Source: Fertoeibacter niger (GTDB lineage Bacteria; Pseudomonadota; Alphaproteobacteria; Rhodobacterales; Rhodobacteraceae). From it: a DNA stretch of 64,000 bases. The notes below the pieces were generated by a model. It did not search any database, had not been told where the DNA came from, and worked only from the letters and a program-made list of their open reading frames with translations. The position numbers were made by a program, and so were the translations under genes. Of this stretch, positions 27,059-34,061 are shown in pieces (positions within the stretch are counted from its first letter, which is position 1; the number at the start of each line of letters is the position of its first letter). The stretch covers positions 95,112 to 159,111 of the forward strand of contig NZ_WHUT02000010.1 in assembly GCF_009380135.2 (NCBI RefSeq). Direction: 5' to 3'.

Positions 27059-27128
27059 ATGATTGCAGGATCATAATGAGTCAATATGATGTAAAAATCA
27101 TAAATCCTCTTCATGATCCATGGATCAT
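27059..27128 (-). promoter_or_regulatory. Three 16-bp palindromic operators at 27-bp spacing upstream of hipB
   Basis: Three sites share the form ATGAT-N6-ATCAT: 27059-27074, 27086-27101 and 27113-27128. The last is a perfect palindrome (ATGATCCATGGATCAT). Gaps of exactly 11 bases give centre-to-centre spacing of 27 bp. The nearest site is 25 bases from the hipB start, and the promoter must lie among them. The array fits cooperative autorepression by HipB dimers, as at the multi-operator E. coli hip promoter, though the sequence and spacing here differ. Confidence 0.75.
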
Positions 27129-27153
27129 AGCACGGATCCTACCGGCACAGGCC

Positions 27154-28206
27154 CTAACCTTGGCGTCGCCGCGCCATCATCCCGATAAAGAAGACCCCGC
27201 CAACAAGCCCTGTGACCACGCCGATGGGCATGTCTTCGGGTGCCACGGCCACGCGGGCCAGGGCGTCGGCCCAGATCAGAAACACGGCCCCCGCAAGCGC
27301 CGATGCAGGCATGACCCGGGCATTGTCGCCGCCCACCATCAGCCGGACCAGATGCGGCATCATCAGGCCGACAAAACCGATCAGGCCGGAAAACGCGACC
27401 ATGACACCGGTGATCAGGGCAGCAACGACAAACACGGTCAGGCGAAACCGGCCAACCTCGATGCCAAGGCTTGCCGCCGTCTCGTCCCCCAGGCTCATGG
27501 CGTTCAGCCGCCCGGCCTGCGCCCAAAGCCACAGGCCGCAGGGCACCAGAACGGCCATCGGCCAGACCAGGTTGTTCCACTGCGCCAGGCCAAGCCCGCC
27601 CAGCATCCAGAACACCACCGTATGTGTGGCGCGCGGATCACCAAGGAAGATCAGGATGTTGGCCCCCGCCATGATGACGAAACTGACCGCCACACCTGCA
27701 AGAACCAGCCGGTCGGCACTGCTGGCGCCCGCCAGTTGCGCCACGCCCAGCACCAGAATTGTGGCCGCAAGCGCCCCGCCAAAGGCCATCAGAGGCACAG
27801 TCAGCAGACCCAGAAACATGCCGGTATGCATCAGCGCCGCGATGGCCCCGAACGCCCCGCCAGACGAGATGCCCAAAAGATGCGGGTCAGCCAGCGGATT
27901 GCGCGTCACCGATTGCAAGGCCGCCCCGACAAGGCCAAGGCCCGCCCCGACCAGACCGGCAAGGATCACCCGGGGAAAGCGGATTTCCCAGACGATGTTC
28001 GCGCGCCCCGCGCTCCAGTCAGGGATGACCAGACCGGGGGCGATCCGGTCAAGCGCGATGCCCCAGACCACCCCCGGCGGGATGGCCACCGCCCCCACGG
28101 AAACGGCCAGCACGATGGACAGCGCCAGCACCGCAGCTGCGGACAGCGCGATGCCGGACCCTGTCCCGATCCGGCGGGCCAGCGTGGGAGCGGTGATCTC
28201 GGCCAT
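27154..28206 (-). CDS. FecCD/BtuC-family ABC permease (B12-type importer)
   Basis: This 350-residue permease has about ten membrane helices. It shows the FecCD/BtuC hallmarks RNPLADPHLLGISSGGAFGA and GLIGFVGLMMPHLVRLMVG. The family transports cobalamin, iron-siderophore or haem. It is the last gene of an operon headed by a cobalamin riboswitch, so cobalamin or a cobinamide-like corrinoid is the expected cargo. It starts 3 bases after the binding-protein gene. Confidence 0.9.
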   Translation of the reverse strand: MAEITAPTLARRIGTGSGIALSAAAVLALSIVLAVSVGAVAIPPGVVWGIALDRIAPGLVIPDWSAGRANIVWEIRFPRVILAGLVGAGLGLVGAALQSVTRNPLADPHLLGISSGGAFGAIAALMHTGMFLGLLTVPLMAFGGALAATILVLGVAQLAGASSADRLVLAGVAVSFVIMAGANILIFLGDPRATHTVVFWMLGGLGLAQWNNLVWPMAVLVPCGLWLWAQAGRLNAMSLGDETAASLGIEVGRFRLTVFVVAALITGVMVAFSGLIGFVGLMMPHLVRLMVGGDNARVMPASALAGAVFLIWADALARVAVAPEDMPIGVVTGLVGGVFFIGMMARRRQG

Positions 28207-28209
28207 GCC

Positions 28210-29142
28210 TCAGTTGCCCCGGAACCCGGCGACCAGCTTTTCCACCGCCTTTATGTTGCGCGGTCCCGGCGTCGCCTCGACATATTCAAGGACCACGAAC
28301 CTGTCGTTCTTCACCGCGTCGATGTTGGCGAAGGCGGGGTTCTCCTTCATGAAGGCGATCTTCTGGTCTGCCGTCACATCGCCGTAGTTGACGATGACCA
28401 CGACCTGCGGGTTGCGTTCGACCACCGGCTCCCAGGCGATCTCGGCCCAGCTTTTCTCAAGGTCGGCCATGATGTTGACCCCGCCCGCCGCTTCGATCAT
28501 CGCGGTGGGCATGGCATAGGCCCCGGCGGTGAAGGGCGCCTCCTCGCCACTGTCATAGACAAAGACCCGCAAGGGGGCAGAGCGGTTTACATCGGCCGTC
28601 GCCTCGGTCAGGCGGGCCTGCCAGCCAGCGACCAGTTCATCGGCCTTGGCCCCGACCCCGAAGATGCGGCCAAGGTTCAGGATGTCGTTGTACATGTCGT
28701 CCATGCTGGACTTGGCCTTGGGGCCGATGTGGATGCAGCTTTCGGTCAGCTCATAGGTCTGGATGCCAAGGGGTTGCAGCGTTTCGGGCGTGACCTCGCC
28801 CCCCACTTTCATGCCATAGTTCCAGCCGGCAAAGAAGAAATCGGCCTCGGCTCCGGCCAGAACCTCTTTCGTCGGATACTTGGCCGACAGTTCCGGCAGT
28901 TCGGCCACGCCTGCGCGCATCTCTTCATCCAGCGTCTTCCAGCCGGAAATCCCGGTGTAGCCCACCATCCGGTCGCGCAGGCCAAGCACCAGCATCATCT
29001 CGGTCAGGTTCACGTCGTTCGAGATGGCGCGGGCGGGGGCGGCGTCGATGGTCAGCTCGCGGTCGCAGCTTTGCACGGTGACAGGATAGGCAAGGGCTGC
29101 CGTGGCGGAGAAAAGCAGGGCAGCAAGCGAAAGACGGATCAT
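28210..29142 (-). CDS. BtuF/FepB-family periplasmic corrinoid-binding protein
   Basis: This 310-residue class III binding protein has a Sec signal peptide (RLSLAALLFSATAALA). The fold is marked by VTVQSCDRELTIDAAPARA, GYTGISGWKTLDEEM, and the long helix-linked C-terminal lobe ending NIKAVEKLVAGF. A Cys lies in VQSCDRE near the mature N-terminus and another in TESCIHIG. The role is to capture corrinoid in the periplasm and deliver it to the adjacent permease. It lies between ATPase and permease genes in the riboswitch operon. Similar proteins bind ferric siderophores, so cargo rests on the riboswitch. Confidence 0.87.
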   Translation of the reverse strand: MIRLSLAALLFSATAALAYPVTVQSCDRELTIDAAPARAISNDVNLTEMMLVLGLRDRMVGYTGISGWKTLDEEMRAGVAELPELSAKYPTKEVLAGAEADFFFAGWNYGMKVGGEVTPETLQPLGIQTYELTESCIHIGPKAKSSMDDMYNDILNLGRIFGVGAKADELVAGWQARLTEATADVNRSAPLRVFVYDSGEEAPFTAGAYAMPTAMIEAAGGVNIMADLEKSWAEIAWEPVVERNPQVVVIVNYGDVTADQKIAFMKENPAFANIDAVKNDRFVVLEYVEATPGPRNIKAVEKLVAGFRGN

Positions 29143-29160
29143 GTCTTGGTCCTTGGTTTG

Positions 29161-29934
29161 TCAGAGATGGAAGGAAAAGCGCGGGGCATCGCCGGTACGG
29201 TCAATGCGCGCATGCACGTTGAAGGCCAGGGCTAGATTGGCCTCGGTCAGGGCGGTATCGGGCGGGCCATCGGCCAGGATGCGGCCCTCACGCAGGATCA
29301 GGACGCGTTCGGCAAACTCGGCCGCCAGGGTCAGATCATGCAGCGTGGCGATTACGGTCAGGCCTAGGCCCTTGAGCAGCGCCAGAAGTTCAAGCTGATG
29401 GCGGATATCGAGGTGGTTGGTAGGCTCATCCAGCACGATGACGCGCGGTTCCTGCGCCAGGGCGCGGGCCACCATCACCCGCTGCCGCTCGCCCCCCGAC
29501 AATGTGCCAAAGGCGCGGTCGGCCATCGCGCCCAGATCCATCCGCCGGATCGCCGCCGAAATGATCGTGGCATCCTCACCGCCGGGGCCGGACAGGCCCG
29601 CCGCCCACCCCTTGCGGTGCGGCAACCGGCCAAGCGCCACGATCTGCCGTGCGGTCAGGGCAAAGTCGGTGGGCTGTTCCTGCAACACGGCGGCCAGATG
29701 GCGCGCGGCCTCGGGCGCGCCCATCAGCCATATGTCGCGACCCATCAACCGCACGGTGCCCCGGCGCGGGGCCTGATGCCGATAGATCAGCCGCAAGAGC
29801 GAGGATTTGCCCGCCCCATTGGCCCCGCAGATCGCGATGATCTGGCCCTGCGGCACGGCGAATGTGATATCCGACAGAATGTCTGCGCGCCCCCGGGGCC
29901 CCCAGAACACGCCTTCGACCTCGATGACATTCAT
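29161..29934 (-). CDS. FecE/BtuD-family ABC ATPase (B12-type importer)
   Basis: This 257-residue ATPase has Walker A CGANGAGKSSLLRL (about residues 35-44), signature LSGGERQRVMVARAL, Walker B VIVLDEPTNHLD and the switch His in ATLHDLTLAAEF. This arrangement is typical of BtuD/FecE. The ATG at 29932-29934 forms an ATGA overlap with the DUF1636 gene upstream. The longer open frame runs back through that gene and was rejected. It powers uptake through the FecCD-type permease. Confidence 0.9.
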   Translation of the reverse strand: MNVIEVEGVFWGPRGRADILSDITFAVPQGQIIAICGANGAGKSSLLRLIYRHQAPRRGTVRLMGRDIWLMGAPEAARHLAAVLQEQPTDFALTARQIVALGRLPHRKGWAAGLSGPGGEDATIISAAIRRMDLGAMADRAFGTLSGGERQRVMVARALAQEPRVIVLDEPTNHLDIRHQLELLALLKGLGLTVIATLHDLTLAAEFAERVLILREGRILADGPPDTALTEANLALAFNVHARIDRTGDAPRFSFHL

Positions 29935-30398
29935 TGAACGGCACCTTCGCGGGTGACGATGATTGCTGCCGGAATACGGGCGAGGGTGTTGCCGCAAAGG
30001 CGGGGTGGGCAGTCCTTTCCGCTCATCCAGCCGTCTTCCAGCGCGGCATAGAGGCGTGAGAACTCGACCAGGTCGTCGATCGGCTGAGCGGGGTCGATAT
30101 CGCCGAACAGCCAGGTCGCCTTGGCCGTTGCGCGCCAGCCCACAACGCAAGGCCCGCCGTGACCCGGCACGCAACCGGCCAGACAGGCGGTGCCAGACAC
30201 CTCAAAATCGCCGGAAAGATCTGCCGCCGCAATCGCCGCGCGCAGCTTTTTCAGCAGGGCAAAGCCCGGCTCGCAACTCGATCCCTGGTGTTTGCACGCC
30301 TTGCAAACCAGAATCTGGTGCGGCGCGGATTGCGCCACCGAATAGGACGGCGTGGCCACAGGTCTCGTGGCGGCAGGCCGCCGTTTCAGCACTTCCAT
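29931..30398 (-). CDS. DUF1636 Cys-rich, probable iron-sulfur/metal-binding protein of the B12 operon
   Basis: This 155-residue protein starts at the ATG at 30396-30398, 7 bases after a strong GGAAGGAG site. It has Cys at about residues 32, 35, 42, 72, 76 and 84 and two more near the C-terminus. The spacing resembles thioredoxin-like [2Fe-2S] ferredoxins (CKACKHQGSSC; GTACLAGCVPGH). The DUF1636 family often sits beside cobalamin biosynthesis or uptake genes. A redox or corrinoid-processing role is possible but unproven. It is the first gene after the riboswitch and overlaps the ATPase gene by ATGA. Confidence 0.82.
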   Translation of the reverse strand: MEVLKRRPAATRPVATPSYSVAQSAPHQILVCKACKHQGSSCEPGFALLKKLRAAIAAADLSGDFEVSGTACLAGCVPGHGGPCVVGWRATAKATWLFGDIDPAQPIDDLVEFSRLYAALEDGWMSGKDCPPRLCGNTLARIPAAIIVTREGAVQ

Positions 30399-30442
30399 CG
30401 CATGCTCCTTCCGGGGCACCCCGCCCGGGTGGGTCTTCGCTT

Positions 30443-30640
30443 GCGATGGCAGGTCTCCTGACTCGCGGGTCTTTGCTCTCCCCACCTTCCCGGGCCTTTC
30501 GGACCAGTGGCATCGGGGGTCGCTCGCCGCCTACAGTTGCGGGGGCAGTCACGGCTTGGGCGGCTGATGCCTACACCCGACCCGTGTTCCCTTTTCACCC
30601 GGCCGCGCTTGGCTTGGCCGGGAACCATCCCGGGCAAGTT
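30443..30640 (-). ncRNA. Cobalamin riboswitch
   Basis: Read on the minus strand, the region carries the conserved cobalamin riboswitch elements in order: GGTTCCCGG pairing with CCGGGTGAAAAGGGAA, the core CTGCCCCCGCAACTGTA, the B12 box GCCACTG, the GAAGG/GGGAAGG arm, and the 3' element GAGTCAGGAGACCTGCC. It ends about 45 bases before the DUF1636 start. Binding of adenosyl- or methylcobalamin is expected to block expression of the downstream B12 importer operon. Limits are approximate. Confidence 0.93.
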
Positions 30641-30731
30641 GCCGAAAGGCGGCGCCGGGGTCAAGCCACGAACCGACCGGCCCGAACTGGGGAACGACAT
30701 TGCACACCTTCGCGATTCGGTTCACTGGTGT

Positions 30732-30748
30732 ATGTTATAGTATAACAT
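30732..30748. promoter_or_regulatory. Zur-type palindrome over the promoter of the cobalamin-riboswitch operon
   Basis: ATGTTATAGTATAACAT is a perfect 17-bp palindrome matching the alphaproteobacterial Zur box pattern (TGTTATA-N-TATAACA). It overlaps the best -10 candidate for leftward transcription into the riboswitch (TATAAC on the minus strand, with TTGGCT 18 bases upstream). That position would let zinc-loaded Zur repress the B12 importer operon. It is also about 260 bases upstream of aztD. Confidence 0.7.
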
Positions 30749-30964
30749 TACATGGTGAGCCAATCCTCAAACCGGCAAACACCCCGACTGACTTTCACCG
30801 CGCGATCGTCGGTGGAATCGGAACAACCACGCTCAGAAGCCATGTCCTGAACAACGGCAACTCTCGTCGCGTTGTGGCCACCCTTGCCTGGCAACGGCCA
30901 AAGATCGCGTGACCGCACACGGGGCACGCGCAACCGGCCACTGCTTGCTGCCCTGGCGCTGCCA

Positions 30965-30981
30965 ATGTAATAGTATAACAT
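30965..30981. promoter_or_regulatory. Zur-type palindrome immediately upstream of aztD
   Basis: ATGTAATAGTATAACAT has one mismatch to the perfect palindrome at 30732-30748. It contains a TATAAC -10 candidate and lies 28 bases before the aztD start, a classical repressor position. Control of a zinc chaperone gene by Zur agrees with the site identity. The roughly 215 bases between the two boxes show no gene. Confidence 0.75.
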
Positions 30982-31008
30982 AACTTGAACTAGAATCAGG
31001 AGGTGCGG

Positions 31009-32220
31009 ATGATCCGCTCAAGACTTTCCATGGCGCTTCTGGCGTCAGCCATCCCGAGCCTTGCCGTCACTCCGGCCTTCGCGCAGGACCATGACGCAGA
31101 AACACACTACCGTCTCTTCATCGGCGACCATGCCGAAGGCATGATCCGCGCCGTCGAGCTGGATGACGGGGCATCGGCCGGGACATTCGCGCTCGACATG
31201 ACCCCCGCCCTGACCCCAAGTGCAAGCGGCCGGACGGTGTTTGCCGTGCAGGGTGACGCAGGCAAGGTAACGGTGATCGACACCGGCATCGCATTCGAAG
31301 ATCATGGCGACCACAGCGACCTGACCGTGACCGAGGCGCGCCTCTTGCCGGGCGAGATCGCGGGCAACGTTCCGGCGCATGTCGTCGAAGGGTCCGGCAC
31401 CATCGCGATTTTCGATGACGGAACGGGTCGGGTGTCGCTTCTTGCCGAAGCGGACGTCCTTTCCGGCAAACTGGATCCGGTCATGCTGCAGCCGGGCGGG
31501 CCACACCATGGCCTTGCGGCACCGATGGGCGACTACATCGTTGTTTCCGTGCCGGGTGAGGCTGAAGATCAACCCCGCGTCGGCCTGAAGGTCGTCGACA
31601 GGCAGGGTCAGCAGATCGGTGACGTTATGGCATGCCCGGCCGTTCACGGGCAGGCGCAATCCGCGCGGGTGTTTGCCTTCGGCTGCAAGGATGGCGTGGT
31701 CATCGCCACGCCGTCTGCCGGCGCGGCACCGCCCGTGCTGCAGCACATCCCCACCACCGATCTGGGCGAGGGCAACGTCTCGACACTCAAAGGGGGAACG
31801 GCGCTGCAATTCTTCCTGGGCAACTTTGGTCCGAACGCCGTTGTCCTGTTCGAGCCAGGCCGCGATGCCCGATTCCGCAAGATCGACCTGCCCACGCGCC
31901 GGGTGGATTTTGCTCTCGACCCCGCCCACGCGCGCAATGCCTATATCCTGACGGAAGACGGGCAACTGCACCTTCTTGACGTCATCGACGGCGCAATCAC
32001 GAAAAGCGTTCAGGTGACTGCGCCCTACTCCATGGATGGCCACTGGCGCGACCCGCGCCCGCGGCTGGCCGTGGCTGGCGAGCATATAGCGATCACCGAT
32101 CCGTTGCAGGGTCTGGTGCGTCTGGTCGGCGTCGACAGCTTCGAGGAAGAGCGGACGATCCCGGTGGAAGGCGTGCCCTACACGATCGTCGCGGTTGGCG
32201 GGTCGGGTGCCACGCACTGA
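31009..32220 (+). CDS. aztD: AztD-family periplasmic zinc metallochaperone
   Basis: This 403-residue exported protein begins with a Sec signal (SMALLASAIPSLAVTPAFA, cleavage near residue 25) and continues as a beta-propeller-like protein. The mature N-terminus is His/Asp-rich (H28, D29, E31, H33, then H41) and a second cluster EDHGDHSD (H99, H102) follows. This layout matches AztD, which hands zinc to the AztC binding protein of the AztABC importer. The ATG at 31009 lies 5 bases after AGGAGG; an earlier GTG at 31003 is within that site. No aztABC genes are in the window, so it is an orphan here. Zur-like palindromes upstream support zinc control. Confidence 0.85.
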   Translation: MIRSRLSMALLASAIPSLAVTPAFAQDHDAETHYRLFIGDHAEGMIRAVELDDGASAGTFALDMTPALTPSASGRTVFAVQGDAGKVTVIDTGIAFEDHGDHSDLTVTEARLLPGEIAGNVPAHVVEGSGTIAIFDDGTGRVSLLAEADVLSGKLDPVMLQPGGPHHGLAAPMGDYIVVSVPGEAEDQPRVGLKVVDRQGQQIGDVMACPAVHGQAQSARVFAFGCKDGVVIATPSAGAAPPVLQHIPTTDLGEGNVSTLKGGTALQFFLGNFGPNAVVLFEPGRDARFRKIDLPTRRVDFALDPAHARNAYILTEDGQLHLLDVIDGAITKSVQVTAPYSMDGHWRDPRPRLAVAGEHIAITDPLQGLVRLVGVDSFEEERTIPVEGVPYTIVAVGGSGATH

Positions 32221-32234
32221 GCGGTGGCAAAGGT

Positions 32235-32265
32235 TGCGCCCGCTTGCTTCAGGCAGGCGGGCGCA
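32235..32265 (+). terminator. Hairpin after aztD
   Basis: TGCGCCCGC pairs perfectly with GCGGGCGCA over a 13-base loop, starting 15 bases after the aztD stop. No T-run follows on the plus strand, so it may stabilise the mRNA end or act with Rho. The rest of 32266-32427 has no supported gene. Confidence 0.45.
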
Positions 32266-32427
32266 GCACTTCGCACATCCGCCTCGGTCACGGCGGCCAG
32301 TGCCGACGGGACACGCAGCACTAGGCGGCGGCGCCCGGCGCGGTTGCCATGACAGACCTCTTTGGCCATGGTGCCCCCGGCGTGAACGGCGCCCTGCCGG
32401 AAGGCCATGCTACTGTCACGCCAATGG

Positions 32428-33027
32428 TCAGTCGGGCGCGGTCAGGACAACCGTAGCCCCGCCGACATTGAACGCTTCAAGCCGCCAGCCGCCCTTGTCA
32501 GCCGCGAGGATCGTCAGGCTGGCGGGGCCGACCGGGATCAGACGGTCGGGGCGCAGGTCGATCAGGCTGGCCAGCGCCGCCCGGATCGCCCCGCCGTGAC
32601 AGACCGCCAGCACGGTCTGGTCGCAAAGCCGCATGGCGTCCTCGATGCCGGCCACGACACGGGCGCTGAAGCGACCCCAGTCCTCGCCACCCGGCGGGGT
32701 CTGCCGCCCGGCCCGCCAGCGCAGGTAAGCGTCTGGATCCCGCGCGCTGAGGTCGGCGATGCTCTGGTCGCTCCAGTCGCCAAGATCCTGCTCGCGCAGG
32801 CGCGGCTCGTCCCGGGCGGAGGCATGGCCAAGCAGCCGGGCGGTTTCGGCAGCGCGCGCAAGGTCCGAGGTCACGGCATGGTCGGGTGACAAGGCCGCAA
32901 CCATCGGTGCCAGCGCGCGCGCCTGCGCCCGCCCCACGTCACTGAGGGCGATATCGGTCTGCCCTTGCAGGCGGCGGCTGGCATTCCATTCCGTCTCGCC
33001 ATGGCGGACAAGGATCAGGCGTTTCAA
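32428..33027 (-). CDS. Histidine phosphatase (phosphoglycerate mutase-like)
   Basis: This 199-residue histidine phosphatase has the phospho-acceptor motif LVRHGETEWN at the N-terminus and the second catalytic His in AVCHGGAIRA. Two further expected features are present: the Arg in TSDLARAAETA and the Glu in LREQDLGDWS. It starts at TTG within a TTGA overlap with the ABC ATPase stop, so it is the last gene of the importer operon. It probably dephosphorylates a small phosphorylated compound, which suits a sugar-phosphate or phosphate-ester uptake system. Confidence 0.87.
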   Translation of the reverse strand: MKRLILVRHGETEWNASRRLQGQTDIALSDVGRAQARALAPMVAALSPDHAVTSDLARAAETARLLGHASARDEPRLREQDLGDWSDQSIADLSARDPDAYLRWRAGRQTPPGGEDWGRFSARVVAGIEDAMRLCDQTVLAVCHGGAIRAALASLIDLRPDRLIPVGPASLTILAADKGGWRLEAFNVGGATVVLTAPD

Positions 33028-34061
33028 GGCAGGGGTTGTCCTTCGATGTTGAAAAGGGCGTAGGGGGCCTCGGGCAAGGCAAGGTGCAGATCGGCGGGCA
33101 AGGGCGCTTCGGGTTCGGCAATCACCGTCACGCGCTGGTCGCCCAGCTTGCAGGTGACGACCAGCCTGCCCGCCAGAGGCACTACCTCTATCTTTTGTGC
33201 GGGCAGGCTGCGGGGGCCAGGACCGCTGAGGTGCCAGTCCTGCGCCCGGACCATCGCAAGGCCGGTGGCGCCGCGCAGCGCCGGATCAGGCAACAGCCCC
33301 AGCCAGGCACCGGCCTGAACGGGAACGAGGTTGGCCGGCGGCGTGCCGACGAACCGCGCGACAAAGGCCGTGGCGGGCTGCGTCAGAAGATCGCCAGGGC
33401 GGCCGAACTGTTCGATCCGCCCCCGGTTCAGCACGGCCACATGGCTGGCCATCGTCATCGCCTCGACCTGGTCATGGGTGACATAAACCGTCGTGGCCCC
33501 GGTGGCCGCATGCAGGCGCGTCAGTTCGTGCCGCATCTCGACCCGAAGCGACGCGTCAAGGTTCGACAGCGGCTCGTCAAACAGCATGATCTGCGGGCGT
33601 GGCGCGATCATGCGGGCCAGCGCCACCCGCTGCTGCTGACCTCCCGATATCTCTGCCGGATAGCGCCCGGCAAGATCGGCGATGCCGACGAGGTCCAGCG
33701 CCTCGGCCACGCGGATGCGGCGGATCGCGGGGTCAAGGCCTGACACCTTCAGCGGCCAGTCGACATTGCCGGCCACGGTCATGTGCGGCCACAGCGCATA
33801 GGACTGGAACACCAGGCCCACGCCGCGCTGGCCTGCAGGCAGCGACTGGCTGGCGCTGGCGACAAGTGTGTCGCCGAACCGGATCGTGCCGCGGGTCGGA
33901 TTTTCCAGCCCCGCAAGCATCCGCAGCAGCGTGCTCTTGCCACAGCCCGAGGGGCCAAGCAGCACAAGGAAAGCACCCGCAGGCACCGAAAGCGATACGT
34001 CGTCGACGACCGGCGCATTGCCCGTGCCGAACGCCTTGACAAGGTTTTCCAGCGTGATCAT
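33024..34061 (-). CDS. Fe3+/AfuC-type ABC transporter ATP-binding protein
   Basis: This 345-residue ATPase of the FbpC/PotA/AfuC group shows Walker [14 protein letters not shown], signature SGGQQQRVALARM, Walker [13 protein letters not shown], switch His in VTHDQVEAM, and a C-terminal TOBE region. It forms ATGA overlaps with the permease gene upstream and a TTGA overlap with the phosphatase gene downstream. Automatic annotation would call it iron or spermidine/putrescine import; the neighbouring RpiR regulator and phosphatase suggest a phosphorylated sugar instead. Confidence 0.88.
   Translation of the reverse strand: MITLENLVKAFGTGNAPVVDDVSLSVPAGAFLVLLGPSGCGKSTLLRMLAGLENPTRGTIRFGDTLVASASQSLPAGQRGVGLVFQSYALWPHMTVAGNVDWPLKVSGLDPAIRRIRVAEALDLVGIADLAGRYPAEISGGQQQRVALARMIAPRPQIMLFDEPLSNLDASLRVEMRHELTRLHAATGATTVYVTHDQVEAMTMASHVAVLNRGRIEQFGRPGDLLTQPATAFVARFVGTPPANLVPVQAGAWLGLLPDPALRGATGLAMVRAQDWHLSGPGPRSLPAQKIEVVPLAGRLVVTCKLGDQRVTVIAEPEAPLPADLHLALPEAPYALFNIEGQPLP

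Noticed and set aside
32349..32456. Short plus-strand frame of 35 codons beginning MTDLFG between aztD and the phosphatase gene
   Set aside because: It overlaps the end of the phosphatase gene, has no clear ribosome site and matches nothing known; probably chance.
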